Assembly (NCBI GenBank): GCA_030220185.1
Contig: JASPKZ010002333.1
Coordinates: forward strand, 1,462,899-1,526,898
DNA from: Diploptera punctata
Lineage: Eukaryota > Arthropoda > Insecta > Blattodea > Blaberidae
DNA: 64,000 nucleotides
Reading direction: 5' to 3'
The notes under the pieces are model-generated. The model was not told where the DNA came from and searched no databases. It saw only the letters and a program-made list of their open reading frames with translations. This document shows positions 11,850 to 23,094 of the stretch, one piece after another (within the stretch, counting starts at the first letter, position 1; each line of letters starts with the position of its first letter). Position numbers and translations under genes: made by a program.

Positions 11850-12150
11850 ATTACATTGGACACGTGAAGAGGATGAATGAAGATAGGTTGTCAGTTAGTA
11901 ACTTGGAGTGGATTCGAAATCAGAGAAAAAGAAGACATGAATAGAGGGAATTATGAATTTGATGAAGGACAGGGGACTGCAAGATGGTGACTGGAAGATT
12001 AGAGATGAATAGAAGAAAAGAATCAAAACTTAATATTGGACATGGAAGATGTTGTGTACATTTAAAACCTGTTAAATTAAAAAAAAATAAATAAATAAAA
12101 TTTACTAAAGCAGTAATTCTTGAATTTGTAGGAAACATATTCTGAACATG
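11850..12150 (+). mobile_element. LINE-E tail with A-rich 3' end
   Basis: The plus strand reads YIGHVKRMNEDRLSVSNLEW, then basic residues and RTGDCKMVTGRLEMNRR. These are the terminal parts of a non-LTR polyprotein. An A-rich stretch (aaaaaaaataaataaataaaa-like, 12075-12100) follows. The copy is dead and 5'-truncated. Confidence 0.7.
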
Positions 12151-12639
12151 ACCGGTACTAAAAAGGAAATATAAATTGAAAACAAACAATTTGTTTTTGT
12201 TAACTTTTTTATTTTTTTAAACTCAAGTAGTTGTTTGAGTGTTGGGACATCCTAGGTATCTTAGGTGACATGGCATTGAACTAGAAGATCTGAGTTAAGT
12301 CAGGCAATTCATTGAAATAATTAAGATTTCTCTTCACTTGTGTCCAGGCTGTCCCTGAGGCTGACTTTGAACTACTTTAAAATACAGTAACTTTCCAGGA
12401 GGTTAGGTTGGCTAGAGTGTAGAATACACACCTAACCTCTCCTCTTTGTGTCTTGGCTGATATTTTGTGGATTCTTGTATCCGTGTCCTCTATGAATTTG
12501 ATAACCTTTATCTCATATCCATATTATATTTTCATTGCAAAAATACAATTTAAAATTCTTTCATTCATTATTTTTAAAATGTCTGTTTTCTTGCAAAATT
12601 TAGAATATTCAATATGAATATATGGAAATAAAAAATAAT
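12151..12639. other. Intron DNA, nothing clear
   Basis: I see no exon or named repeat here. Confidence 0.45.
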
Positions 12640-13262
12640 AAAGCTTTGACCTGGCTAAATTCAAATACCTAGGAACAAAAATCACAAATAGGAATGAGAT
12701 GTACAAAGAAATTAAACATAGGCTCAATTCTGGGAATGCATTCTATTATCCATTACAGGGACTCAAGACGTCACAACTCCTTTCAAAAAAACATTAAACT
12801 GAAAATATATAAAACTATTATTCTACCAGTTATATTATGTGGATGCGAAACATGGACTCTTACTTTAAGGGAGAAAAGGAGAATAAAGTTCTTAAAAAAA
12901 TGTTTGGACCAAAGAGAGATGAACAGACAGGTGAATGGAGAAGACTTACATAACAGTGAACTACATGGTCTTTATAGGAAGCCAGATATAATAAGAACAG
13001 TTAAATCTCATAGATTGTGATGAGCAGGACATGTGGCACAAATGGGGAATGAAAGAGGTGCATGGAAGCTTCTTGTAGGAAAAACACCCAGTTGATAGAC
13101 CAAGATTGAGGTGGGAGAATAACACTAAATATGATTTAAGGGAAGTAGATTATACAGGGAATGATTGGAAAACATTAGCTCAGGATAGAAATGTATGGAG
13201 AGCTTATGTCTGCATGGCCACGAACCTATGGGTTTGACAGTGCCAGTGAGTTAGTTAGTTAG
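12640..13262 (+). pseudogene. LINE-A reverse transcriptase C-terminal copy
   Basis: This is the best-preserved LINE-A piece. The open segment 12694-13020 includes ILCGCETWTLTLREKRRIKF, the conserved YGCETWTLT landmark, then NSELHGLYRKPDIIRT. Later, in another frame, it reads DLREVDYTGNDWKTLAQDR and WRAYVCMATNLWV. It ends in gttagttagttag at 13250-13262. Cockroach-type LINEs with DLREVG, LAQDR and WRAYV are familiar to me, which is one basis for the host guess. Confidence 0.8.
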
Positions 13263-13624
13263 TTGACCTTCAACATTACACTTACATTTTGTCATAAAAA
13301 ACAAATGATATGAATTGTATACCTTAGTAATATGGAAAACGTTAATTTCCAATAGTTCTGCCAACATTAACATTTACTTAAATATCTAACTTTGAGGGAA
13401 TATAAAGCAGTGTTTCAAAGCTTTTGTTTGCAATTATCATTATACTTATTCCAGAGTCTTAAATATCTTATCTTCACACCACCACATCTCTGTGACAGAT
13501 ACACATCTCCATTTACTATATCACTTGGTATCTTCTCTTTGAGTGCCACCCTCTCTTTCTTGTTCATTGAGTAAATTAAATATAGTAATAGATATTAAAT
13601 AAGCAATTGCAAATGATAATTATT
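13263..13624. other. Intron DNA, nothing clear
   Basis: AT-rich; no recognisable element. Confidence 0.45.
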
Positions 13625-13990
13625 ATTAGATTAGTGGGCTATGGTGGACTAGTGATTATGCTCCTTGCCTCTGGTTCCAATGGTCATGGGTTCAAACCCG
13701 GCTGGGGTCGATTAATTTTTTTTTAGGATGGAAAAATCCAAGGAGTAAGTCTTCTGAGAGGTACTTTAAGCCATGGGTCCCAAGTCTGAAGATTTTCAGA
13801 CTCGTAAAATATCCTTAAGCCTGAATAAAAAGGCCTCTAAGCAAAATTTACCGACCTCATCATCCTAGTTGCCTACTAGATGTCTCATTGGGTCAGTATG
13901 TTGACCACATACCATTCATGACATCTATGGGCAAATATGCATAATTAAATTAACTTGGTCTAGTAACTCCTAACAAAGGAGAGGCTCAAC
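13625..13990 (+). mobile_element. SINE3 copy, plus orientation
   Basis: The tRNA-like head at 13634-13712 has a box A-like GGACTAGTGATTATGC and a box B-like GGGTTCAAACCC. The body carries cttaagcctgaataaaaagg and ends beside an (ATT)n run. Inverse copies are at 17640-17985 and 19555-19740. Confidence 0.8.
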
Positions 13991-14012
13991 ATTGAGCTAT
14001 ACCATTGATAGA

Positions 14013-14014
14013 CA

Positions 14015-14078
<64 letters not shown>
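14013..14078 (+). repeat. (ATT)n microsatellite
   Basis: About 22 units of ATT follow the SINE3 3' end and may have grown from its tail. A frame of repeated Ile across it is an artefact. A short (GATT)n run lies at 14208-14228. Confidence 0.95.
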
Positions 14079-14079
<1 letters not shown>

Positions 14080-14612
14080 CATCTCACAAGCTGTTTTAGT
14101 GTGTAAAATGTAGACTATAATATGATATATTGTGGAATATAACAGAGCAAAAAAGAATGGAGAATGCTGGATTTGCAATGAAAGATCTGCCATTAGACAG
14201 ACCACTATGATTGATTGATTGATTGATTATAACAGACTAAGATATTAATATTATTATTATTATATTGCCTCACTCAAATCTCAAAAAGCAAATCAAATTT
14301 ATACATATAACAGACCTACACATCTAAATTTCCTTTTGCTTTATTTGCCTAACTTTGCATCACTTCCTACGGACGAATTATTAATTTTTGTGCGTCCCCT
14401 TTCAGAAGAAGATCCTAGTTATGATTCACCTGCAGAAAGTTCTCTGTTTTCATCAATGTCATTGGCCGAAAAAAGTTAAACATGGTAATTGAAACTAACA
14501 CAAAATAAGTAGCAAGTGAACAAAAAAAAGCAGTACACAAAACCGACTAGACATACTATGTTTTCGATATTTTTATTTCAAATTTGTCACTTAAGGACAA
14601 ATTAATATTATT
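14079..14612. other. Intron DNA, nothing clear
   Basis: AT-rich with small simple repeats; no exon seen. Confidence 0.45.
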
Positions 14613-14700
14613 TGCCTAAAACAGGATTTGAACCCAGGATCTTTGGATCTCCATTCAAGTGCTTCTTTCATTAATCTGTTTAGGCTCCCAATTTAGACAG
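14613..14700 (-). mobile_element. tRNA-like SINE head, minus (SINE4-like)
   Basis: The minus strand has a box B-like GGGTTCAAATCC and ends in ttttaggca. On the plus strand the flank reads cagaaatttttctctt, as in SINE4 units. The body is degraded. Confidence 0.55.
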
Positions 14701-14820
14701 AAATTTTTCTCTTATTTATACAGTCCCATATGCTTGGTACACATTTTTGTCTTAAAATATTAATATGTTTTTTAATGTAACTGACAAATTTAAAATAAAA
14801 TCATTGAAAATATGTGCTTT

Positions 14821-15204
14821 CTATCTATCTATCTTCAGGTTTTTACAGCTGCTGCCGTCTTCCCATGCCAAACCTCCAAAGCCTACGTTCTTGGGCATTT
14901 TCATGTTTAGCCCTCTTGCTTGTATTACTATCTTCATGTTTTCTTCCATGTTAACTTTGGTCTCTCTCTTTTCTTCTTTCTGGTCGGTTGCCATTGATAT
15001 AGTTGCTTTGGCCACCGCTCATATTCCATTCTTAAAATATGTCCTAACCACTTTAATTCCTTCTCCTCAATTCTTTCAATTATGCTTTCTTCTGCTTCCA
15101 TTATGTTTCTAATTTCCTTATTTGTGACATGTTCTAATTTTGACTTTCTGGCACTTCTGGATAAATAATCCATTTCTAGAGCTGTTAGTCTATTCTTATA
15201 GTAC
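14821..15204 (-). pseudogene. LINE tail fragment (LINE-F)
   Basis: The minus-strand frame 14934-15173 reads MDYLSRSARKSKLEHVTNK, then KELKWLGHILRMEYERWPKQ, followed by basic residues. This is the characteristic WxGHxxRM end of an insect non-LTR polyprotein. It differs from LINE-A and LINE-B. It is 5'-truncated and dead. Confidence 0.75.
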
Positions 15205-15490
15205 TTATTTGTAAAAAACCAGGGTTCAGTTGGCTCTGACTGATAGTACTCTGTAAGGGCCCCTAGCCAGGGTTACGGTGAAGACCTCAACGGCAGAGTT
15301 GGCGCAAGAGTCCTTCAACACGGCGGATCTGGCAGAATAGACAACCCTATCTCTAAGGGAAATAGAGAAATGCTGCAATGCGGTGAAGATGGATCTTTAA
15401 AGGCTATGGGAGGAAAACTCAAACAGAAATTTTCCTGGTCCTCCAGGTTGGAGGTTTATGCTGTGGGCCAGCTCCCCACACATTAGAAAA
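15205..15490 (+). repeat. GC-richer block, probably repeat-derived
   Basis: This block is clearly richer in G and C than its surroundings. One plus frame stays open for about 80 codons up to a stop at 15484 (APSQGYGEDLNGRVGARVLQ, later SSRLEVYAVGQLPTH). There is no ATG at its start and no splice context that would link it to BORCS5. I suspect an internal part of a LINE or another dispersed repeat but cannot name it. Confidence 0.35.
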
Positions 15491-15659
15491 AACACAAAAT
15501 GCTAAAAGACCAATCAAGTCAAAATATTTGCTTTACTAGCTAAAAAGGTTATGTTAAAAGAATAATAAAAACATCATTAACAAGCCACACTCATGTAAGT
15601 TCTCATAGGCTGAAAATTAACTTTTGATTTTAAAGAGTTCTGTTTCTGTTCCCTTGTAG

Positions 15660-15960
15660 ACTAAACCATTAATGAGGGTCATCTACCTATCAGATTTATG
15701 GCTTCCTGATAGCCCATGGTTTTTAAGACTTCGGAATAAGAATATTTTAACATGTACTAGTCCTTATAGTACCACCAGAGTCTACGTGTTCCATATGTTC
15801 TTGGGATATCACAACAATCTTTTCCCTTTGGCATATCATTTAATACTGTTCGAGGGGATTATTTCTGTGGTCATCTGACTGACATGCTGTAACCATTTAA
15901 TTTGATGGTTATGGACATAGTCCAACATAGGTTTAAAATTGAGCTCTTGTAAAAATTTTC
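15660..15960 (-). mobile_element. LINE tail remnant
   Basis: The minus strand reads IKWLQHVSQMTTEIIPSNSI, then AKGKRLLWYPKNIW in one frame. This resembles the WxxHVxRMxxxRIPK ending of non-LTR polyproteins such as the one at 6838-7200, with many substitutions. Confidence 0.5.
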
Positions 15961-16702
15961 GTTTTTTTGTGTGTATCTTTCCCTACTTAGTCTAGCTTGT
16001 TGTTTGGCACATGAACATAATCTAGGTTGCTGTAATTTTTCCCCAGTCTCCTTGCCTTATAGATCATTCTTCGCAAATTCAAACTCATACACTTGAAGAT
16101 AATATTTATTTTCTTTTGTTACAGTATAATTGCATGCCTATTTATGTTTTTTCTTAACTCTGTTAACTATTCAATCACAAGGTACTCAAATGCAAATTAT
16201 ATAAAATTAAACAATAAATTAGGAAAAAGAAATAAGGAAAACTTTGAACCCTGATTTGAGATCAAAATAGAATTTATACACTTTTTTATTATGAAATTAT
16301 GTATGAAGTAGCAATATTTAAAAAAATAAATTACCTTCATTAATTAATTTTACTTGTCAAATAAGATCAAGAATGGATCTCACTAATATTTTCACAAAAA
16401 GTTTGGATTATTCTTCCTCATTCTTCTTGCAACATATTTTATAGATCTGATTGACTACAAATATCACATTTCCTCACTTCTACTTCTAATTGGTGCCACA
16501 AATTCTCAAAGATATTCAAATATAGGGGCTGTGGGGTTTCCAGAACTTTAAGGCAATTTTACTTGACACATATATTTATATCGTGTGTCATATTGTTTGC
16601 ATCATTGTTTTGATAATATTGAAAAAATCCAGAATGCCAAGTTTAAGACCAATATTTTCCAAATTATTTTTGAGAATCCAAAGCTAAACATTTTAATTCA
16701 TT

Positions 16703-16880
16703 ATATTTGAAGAATTTTTGCCTAGACCGAGACTCAAACCCGAGATATTTGGCTATCCGAGCCAAATGCTCTACCATGGCCCTGGCCAAAGATCCTGGGT
16801 TCGAGTCTCGGTCTAGGCAAAAATTTTTCTCTTCAAATATAATTTATCCTTCAGTGAGAAGTGTTAAATTAATAATAAAA
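16703..16880. mobile_element. Palindromic SINE4 unit nested in Tc1
   Basis: The left end reads minus-sense (gcctagaccgagactc) and the right end plus-sense (gagtctcggtctaggc), so the two tRNA-like halves face each other around 16775. The right end continues into the SINE4 tail (ttatccttcagtgagaag, then aataataaaaa). It is flanked by acattttaattcatt at 16688-16702 and 16881-16895, so it inserted as one unit. Confidence 0.8.
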
Positions 16881-16921
16881 ACATTTTAATTCATTGTTTT
16901 GTCAATGAAAACAAGATTCAC

Positions 16922-17051
16922 ATAAGTGGGTTGAGTCTTTTTTCCTCTCTTACTTGATATTGGTTACAACCAATATGAGATGAGATGAAAAAAAAAATCA
17001 ACTCATTTATTAAGTTGAACCTCATAATGCTACTTCCTATTGTATTTACAT
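16922..17051 (-). mobile_element. 130-bp PLE-terminal insert nested in Tc1
   Basis: It is flanked by aacaagattcac at 16910-16921 and 17052-17063. It contains a hairpin (gatattggttacaaccaatat) and the motif cctcataatgctacttcct. That motif recurs in either strand at about 32685, 42060, 44940, 48610 and 50520, next to PLE-derived sequence. I infer a minimal 3' end of a Penelope-like element. Confidence 0.6.
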
Positions 17052-17639
17052 AACAAGATTCACGTGTTCATTAGCTGCCATGGAATCCCAAATGTTTACC
17101 CCACCACCATATTATATTTGCCTTCATCAGCAAAGATGACTGTTTTCCAGAAGTAAACATCAAGTTCTTTAGCAAAGTTCAGTCTTTTCTTGCTATTGAT
17201 CTTATTGATGAACAGTTTGTTAAGTGTTGTGCTTCCATACAAATTGTGGTTTTACATAATAATTCTAATTGTTTCAAGTTGGGCTTTCTTCTCAGTGTAT
17301 TTCAACCAGCCAATTTTTTAGCAATAATTATAAGATTCATTTGACTTGATGGATTATCCATCTTTCTTCATGGGAACAAAATATTTTCTTAGAACTTTTT
17401 ATAGCTTTCTTACATATTATTTCAGATGTTCACAATACTTAAAACTGTTACATAGCTTCGGTTAAAATTTTTTTATATATTCCTAATTTATTAAGATGGA
17501 TAATTAATTTTCTCTCATCTCTCATAGATAGTTCCATTATTTCTGTACTTCAATATCGCCTTAGCAACAATTCCCCATAAATAAGGAGAATATGGAGTCT
17601 TCTTACCTCATCACTTGTATATATGTTGCCATTAACAGA

Positions 17640-17985
17640 GATTTAGGCGCTCTCCCCCCTACAGGGATGAATTTGAACCATACTAATTTAGTTACACTTG
17701 TTTATAGATGTCATTTGGGTGGCCCGTGGTCAGCGTACCGCCTCATACTGACATCTAGGAAACCAAAATTTTGCTTAGAGGCCTTTTTCATTCAGGCTTA
17801 AGGATCTTTTACGAGCCTGAAAATCTTCAGACTTGGGACCCATGGCTTAAAGTCCCTCCCGGAGGACTTGCTCTTTGGATTTTTCCATCCTAAAAAAATC
17901 CATCGATCCCAGCCAGGTTTGCAGGTTTGACCTGCGACCCTCACGACCAGAGGCAAGGAGCATAACCACTAGTCCACTACGGCCC
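17640..17985 (-). mobile_element. SINE3 copy, minus orientation
   Basis: This is the inverse of 13625-13990. The tRNA-like head lies at the right (17905-17985) and the shared body at the left (cttaaagtccctcccgga, ttcaggcttaaggatctttt). Confidence 0.8.
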
Positions 17986-18105
17986 ATTCTGAAGGTTTTC
18001 AGAAGATGATAAACTTCAATTTAAAATATAAAATTATTTTATTACCAGGAAATTTAGGTTTTGTTTGTATGAAAATCATTAAATAATCAGAATAGTAATT
18101 ATTTA

Positions 18106-19069
18106 TTAAATTAGTATTGAGAAGCTAAAGGTATTACTATGATAGAAATAAGTAAATTAATGAACACAATTAAATTATAAATCAATGGTAAAGAGAAACA
18201 TTTTTGCCTGAACCGAGAATTGAACCCCCGAACCTTTAGCTTTCCGTGCTAATGATCTGACCACTGAACTAATCCAGGCTTCATTCCCATCCAAGCAGAA
18301 ATCCTTCCTTTACCTTACTCTACTGGTCCCACATTCAATTGCAATGAATCATCATTCACAAATACACAATGAATGGCTTCTACCTGAAAAAGACATGAAG
18401 GGTCTCCACACAGCTATAGCATTATTTATTAAATTAATATTGAGAAGCTAAAGTTATTACTATGATAGAAATAAGTAAAGTAATGAACACAATTAAATTA
18501 TTGTAAATCAATGGTAAAGAGAATTTTTTTTTTTTTGCCTGAACCGGGAATAGAACCCCGAACCTATAGCTTTCCGTGCTAATGCTCTGAATGTGGGACT
18601 AGTAGAGTAGGTAAAGGAAGGATTTCTGCTTGGATGGGAATGAATCCTGGATTAGCTCAGTGGTCAGAGCATTAGCATGGAAAGCTAAAGGTTCGGGGTT
18701 CGATTCCCAGTTCAGGCAAATATTTTTCTCTTTTCCATTGATTTACAATAATTTAATTGTGTTCATTAATTTACTTATTTCTATCATAGTAATAGCTTTA
18801 GCTTCTCAATATTAATTTAATAAATAATGCTATAGGTGTGTGGAGTCCCTTCATGTCTTCTTCAGGTAGAAGCCATTCATTGTGTATTTGTGAACGATGA
18901 TTCATTGCAATTGAATGTGGGACCAGTAGAGTAAGGTAAAGGAAGGATTTCTGCTTGGATGGGAATGAAGCCTGGATTAGCTCAGTGGTCAGAGCATTAG
19001 CACGGAAAGCTAAAGGTTCGGGGTTCGATTCCCGGTTCAGGCAAACATTTTTCTCTTTACCATTGATTT
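18106..19069. repeat. Palindrome of tandem tRNA-derived SINE5 units
   Basis: Four tRNA-like heads lie here. Two are minus (18206-18279 and truncated 18537-18590) and two are plus (18646-18718 and 18971-19043). The plus heads share the box A-like TTAGCTCAGTGGTCAGAGC and box B-like GGTTCGATTCCC. Each arm is a tandem pair joined by the same linker (ccattcattgtgtatttg), and the arms meet head to head at 18590/18591, where the left unit is cut inside its tRNA-like head. A candidate 14-bp target duplication, atagtaattattta, lies at 18092-18105 and 19070-19083. It partly overlaps sequence that could belong to the element. Confidence 0.85.
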
Positions 19070-19114
19070 ATAGTAATTATTTACTTGAAATTGTCATCTA
19101 GACAAATGTATCTA

Positions 19115-19435
19115 TATTTGAAGAGAAAAAATATGCCTAGACTGGAGTTTAAACCCAGAACATTTAGCTTTATATGCTAATGTTAAAAACCTTGTTAAAT
19201 AAGAAGTTGCCATTTGCGTGTCAAGCAATGGTTCGCAAGCCTTTGGCACCCTCGGGAAGTGAAATGGATAAGAAAAAAATTTGCATTTAGATTGGAGGCC
19301 TTGGATAGCTCAATGGCAGAACATTAGTTTATAGACCTAAATGTCCTGGGTTCAAACCCTGGTCTAAACATATATTTTTCTTTTCAAATATAATTTGACC
19401 TTCAATGATAAATGTAAAATTTATAATAAAAACAT
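19115..19435 (+). mobile_element. SINE4 unit with inverted left end
   Basis: A minus-sense tRNA-like piece (gcctagactggagtttaaac) lies at the left. At the right a full plus-sense head at 19300-19372 (GGATAGCTCAATGGCAGAAC; GGTTCAAACCC) is followed by the SINE4 tail. The arrangement matches the compound element at 31988-32409. I found no convincing target duplication. Confidence 0.65.
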
Positions 19436-19554
19436 CAAAATTTCTCTATATAAGAACAATTTTGTTTTTCTGATATATAATATCTAGATAGGTATTATTT
19501 TATATAACAATGCTCTTTAACGTCTCAGTCATTACAATTCAAATCTGAATATGC

Positions 19555-19740
19555 ATATTTTGTTCAGAGGCTCTTATTTCAGGGTTGAAGTTCTTTTAGG
19601 TGCCATAAATATATTACATGTGAAGCCATGCTCAAAATCTTTATGCACAGATAAATCCATTGATCCCAGCTGGGTTTGAACCTATGAACATTGAAACCAG
19701 AGACAAGCGTGATAGCCATTAGTTCACCAGGACCAACTAT
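19555..19740 (-). mobile_element. Degraded SINE3 copy, minus
   Basis: It has a box B-like complement, gggtttgaacctatgaac, and tccattgatcccagctggg, as in 17870-17930. Much of the body has diverged. Confidence 0.6.
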
Positions 19741-20985
19741 GTAATTCATACTTTTTTATATTATCCATTACATGAAAACCCCTTTTTTACCTTACAGTAT
19801 ATAAGGGTTACAATTTTATAACATTATGAAGTAAATTAACATGAAACAGTAGAACAATATAATACATACTCTAATTCAGCTGGTAAAAATCATTTATCTC
19901 TTACTTTCTCTCTGCCTCTTTGAAAATATTTTTACAATTGAAATTAGTTATGTATTCATAATATCCTTTTAAATATATCTAGCAACATCATAGACTCTTG
20001 TTACACCTAAACAGGAAGTTGTATTTGTGAGTGTCCATGTTACATAATGGAATTTTCTGTCCTAATCATTTGTAAACAGCTGCTGTGTTGTATTTATAGT
20101 GAATATTGAATACACACTAGTGTTAAAATGGAAGAAAGTATGTAAACTTTAGTTTCTTACCAGTTATTTCTTTTGCAGATTATAAATGAAAGTTTTGGAA
20201 TTAATATGTTCATACTTTTTTAATATTATATAAATCTTTTATAATCAAAAGGCAGCATCCACATAGTGACACATGTGTACTGTGACACTTTCCATATCTG
20301 GTTTTAAGTTATGTATTTTCTTAATTTGTATTGTTAAGTTTCAAAATCATGTTTATTATAATAAATATTTCTTAACTATTCTTAAAATTTATTTTTGATA
20401 GTTTTTATATTTAGAGAGATACTAAAAATGGATACTAAAAACGTTTCATTATTACTCAATTTTCTAGTTATGGGCTATTTAGTGGTTTTATGTGAGTAGT
20501 TGTTGAGTTTCATTAATTGATGACATATAAACTTGTTTATTAAAGGTTTTAAGCATTGCAAATGCAGGTGTTTTCATAGACTTTAGTTTGGTCCCAGATG
20601 CCCAGCATTGGTTAGAATTACACAAGTTACCACAAAATCTTAAAAATCAGTAACATGTTTTGAGATTATTTTTATACATGTAATAATTCTATACTTTTTT
20701 GAGTGTTTATGCAAAAATAATTAATCTTATTCAACCAAATACAGTGAAGTATTTGGTTTTTAAAACTTATAATGAAAGTGTGATTTTTATGTGAGTTTTG
20801 AAACATTGATGACACTTAAAATTAATTTAATAGTACCTAATTTAGGCTCCAAAGTTAACTAAAGTATATTCTATTTTATTTTTGTTTCAAAACCTCATAA
20901 CTAGACATCGGATTTGTATGCACTAAAAACATCTAAAATATGAATGCATTTATGTTATAAAATACTTTAAAATATACTAATATAC
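19741..20985. other. AT-rich intron DNA, nothing clear
   Basis: I found no exon, tRNA-like head or LINE motif in this 1.2-kb stretch. Confidence 0.5.
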
Positions 20986-21124
20986 ATCATCATCATGAAC
21001 AAATTCGTTTTAGGCCATGTGGCCTGTACGGTATGCTAATATACATTACATGTATATAAGTAAATGGTTTTATAGATCAACTCACATTGAATCTTCTCCC
21101 TTATATTATGTCATTCTGGGGGCT

Positions 21125-21873
21125 ATAATTTGATTTCTTCTTCTTCCTTCCAAGTATTAGGTCAAGGCCTGTTACGATCCTATAGAAAATTTTCCCTCCA
21201 GCGTTTCATAGGACGGCCCAGTGATCTTCATCCTCTTGGTATATAATTATAAACAGCTTTGGGGATCCGATTTGAACTCATTCTTTCTAGATGGTGTTTC
21301 CAATTTAGTTGGTACTGTTTAATATATTCCAAAATTGGCATAGTCTTCAATTCTTTTAAGATATCAGTGTTCCTTTTCTGATCCCATCTGGTGTAACCCG
21401 CTGTTCTGCGCATAAATCTGATTTCACAAGCCGTTATTCTGCTTTCATGTTGTCTTTTTAGTGTCCATGCTTCACTACCATAGGTCAACACTGGTCTAGC
21501 CAAAGTGTTATATAAACGTAATCTGGTGTTTTTTGTACAAGGGATGGTTTCATAACTTGATTAATAATTCCCAAACTTTTATTATAACTAGTAATTTTTT
21601 TCAGGGATATCCTTTTCATCTCAGGTAGAGAGATAATATCCAAGGTATTTAAATTGATTAGATCTCTCTAAAGTTTTATTCTGGAGACATATTTTACTTT
21701 GTATGGGGTCCTTCCCATGAAATGCCATAATTTTAGTTTTGTTAATTGATATTTCCATATTAAATTTGGCACCTATTTTTTGTAAATTATAAATTGATCG
21801 TTGCAAATAATTTTCGGAAAGTGCCAGAAGAGCTAAATCGTCTGCAAAAAGAATAATTTGATTTACAGTATAC
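21125..21873 (-). pseudogene. LINE-B reverse transcriptase copy
   Basis: The minus strand carries IILFADDLALLALSEN (the FADD catalytic box) at about 21815-21865, then KFNMEISINKTKIMAF, FKYLGYYLST, a frame break, and SEAWTLKRQHESRITACEIR and MRRTAGYTRWDQKR, ending in SSNRIPKAVYNYIPRG. The order is that of an RTE/CR1-like polyprotein with the 5' two thirds missing. A related copy on the plus strand is at 33795-34665, and a tail is at 49985-50150. It abuts the end of the hAT copy to its right. Confidence 0.85.
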
Positions 21874-23044
21874 AATCATAACTTTTCTAAATTTTCATGA
21901 GTAAATTTATGACGATTGTGAGAAAATATGAGTTTGTATGCAGAGAAGGACCTCTCAACATCCACAGACATGACTGGACAATATATATATAAGTGCTAAC
22001 AAGCTCCGGAGGAATTTCCTCTAGAAGTTGGAGATACTGGTTAACAGAGTACAAAATATTAAAATCGGGATTTCTTTGTAATACACTGGAGAGTTTTACA
22101 CTCAATGTATCTTCTTATTTTGGAGGGGCATACTGAAGTTCACTTTTCACTTCCTCAAAGATTGATATAGAAGCATAAAGGGACAAACCACACATTTTTA
22201 GTTTTTGTATTGAACAAAGTATAATTTTGAAATGCACTTTTATGATAGCCAGGTCCCTCTGCAATGTTTCATTTTAGAAAGTTTCTTGTGATTGTTTAAT
22301 TGCCAAAGAATCATTTGGATTTAGACTACAAACAACTTCTTTAACTGCACTGAAATTGTCAGCATAAAAGAGAGCAGCGCTTATCCACATACCCCAGCGG
22401 GTAAGAATTGTTTGCAGGGATAGAGGATGTTCCGAGAGTTTTTGCCTATAAGCATTTACTCAGGCAGGGGCTTCTACAAAGACATTCTTTGTAGTAGAAA
22501 TTAAGGCATTTACATCAGGAAACTGTTCCCGATTGACTTCTGCTACTCTTTGAAGCCCATGAACAATACATGTAAAATGGATTAAATGGGGGTAAAATAT
22601 TTTCAGAGATGAAGCAGCTCGCAGCATGTAGGCTGCAGCATCTGAAAGCAAAACCCGAAATTTATTTTTGTCGCCTCCTTCTGGCCATAATATTCTTAAA
22701 GCATTGTTCACAAAGTGAGCAATGGTGGAATTAATAGTTTTCTCTAAGACCCTAGAAGCAATCAAAAAGGAATTTCCCAGCTCGTATTCACTGAGTTTAC
22801 CCACTAGAAAATTTGCCACGTGGCATCCACACAAGTCAGTAGTTTCATCTACCAACCTTGTATAAGGCAATGTTTCAAATTATCATGGATTTTTTTAATG
22901 GTTGCACAAGAAATAAGGGGCTGCCGGACATTGGCATCTTTTAAAAGAAATCTAAATTTATATTTGCTCTAAACTCGACTTCATTATTATCCAGTGTAAG
23001 ATATATATATTAATTGGTGTTTCCCGTATAATGTATCATATTTA

Positions 23045-23094
<50 letters not shown>

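Larger units (their letters stand above)
16330..17500 (-). pseudogene. Tc1-like transposase pseudogene with two nested insertions
   Basis: The minus strand shows KLNFAKELDVYFWKTVIFAD with the first catalytic Asp region, then a GGG..FGIPWQLMN region, then FFQYYQNNDANN (second Asp region) and NLWHQLEVEVRKCDICSQSD. This is the usual order for a Tc1 DDE transposase. It is split by a 130-bp insert at 16922-17051 (12-bp duplication aacaagattcac) and by a SINE4-like unit at 16703-16880 (duplication acattttaattcatt). Removing both makes the Tc1 order continuous. Several stops remain, so it is inactive. Confidence 0.85.

Noticed and set aside
13960..14205. Open frame with a long isoleucine run
   Set aside because: It is a translation of the (ATT)n microsatellite.
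18646..19043. Functional tRNA genes
   Set aside because: The heads have good box A and B sequences but lie in repeated SINE units, in tandem and inverted copies, with bodies attached.
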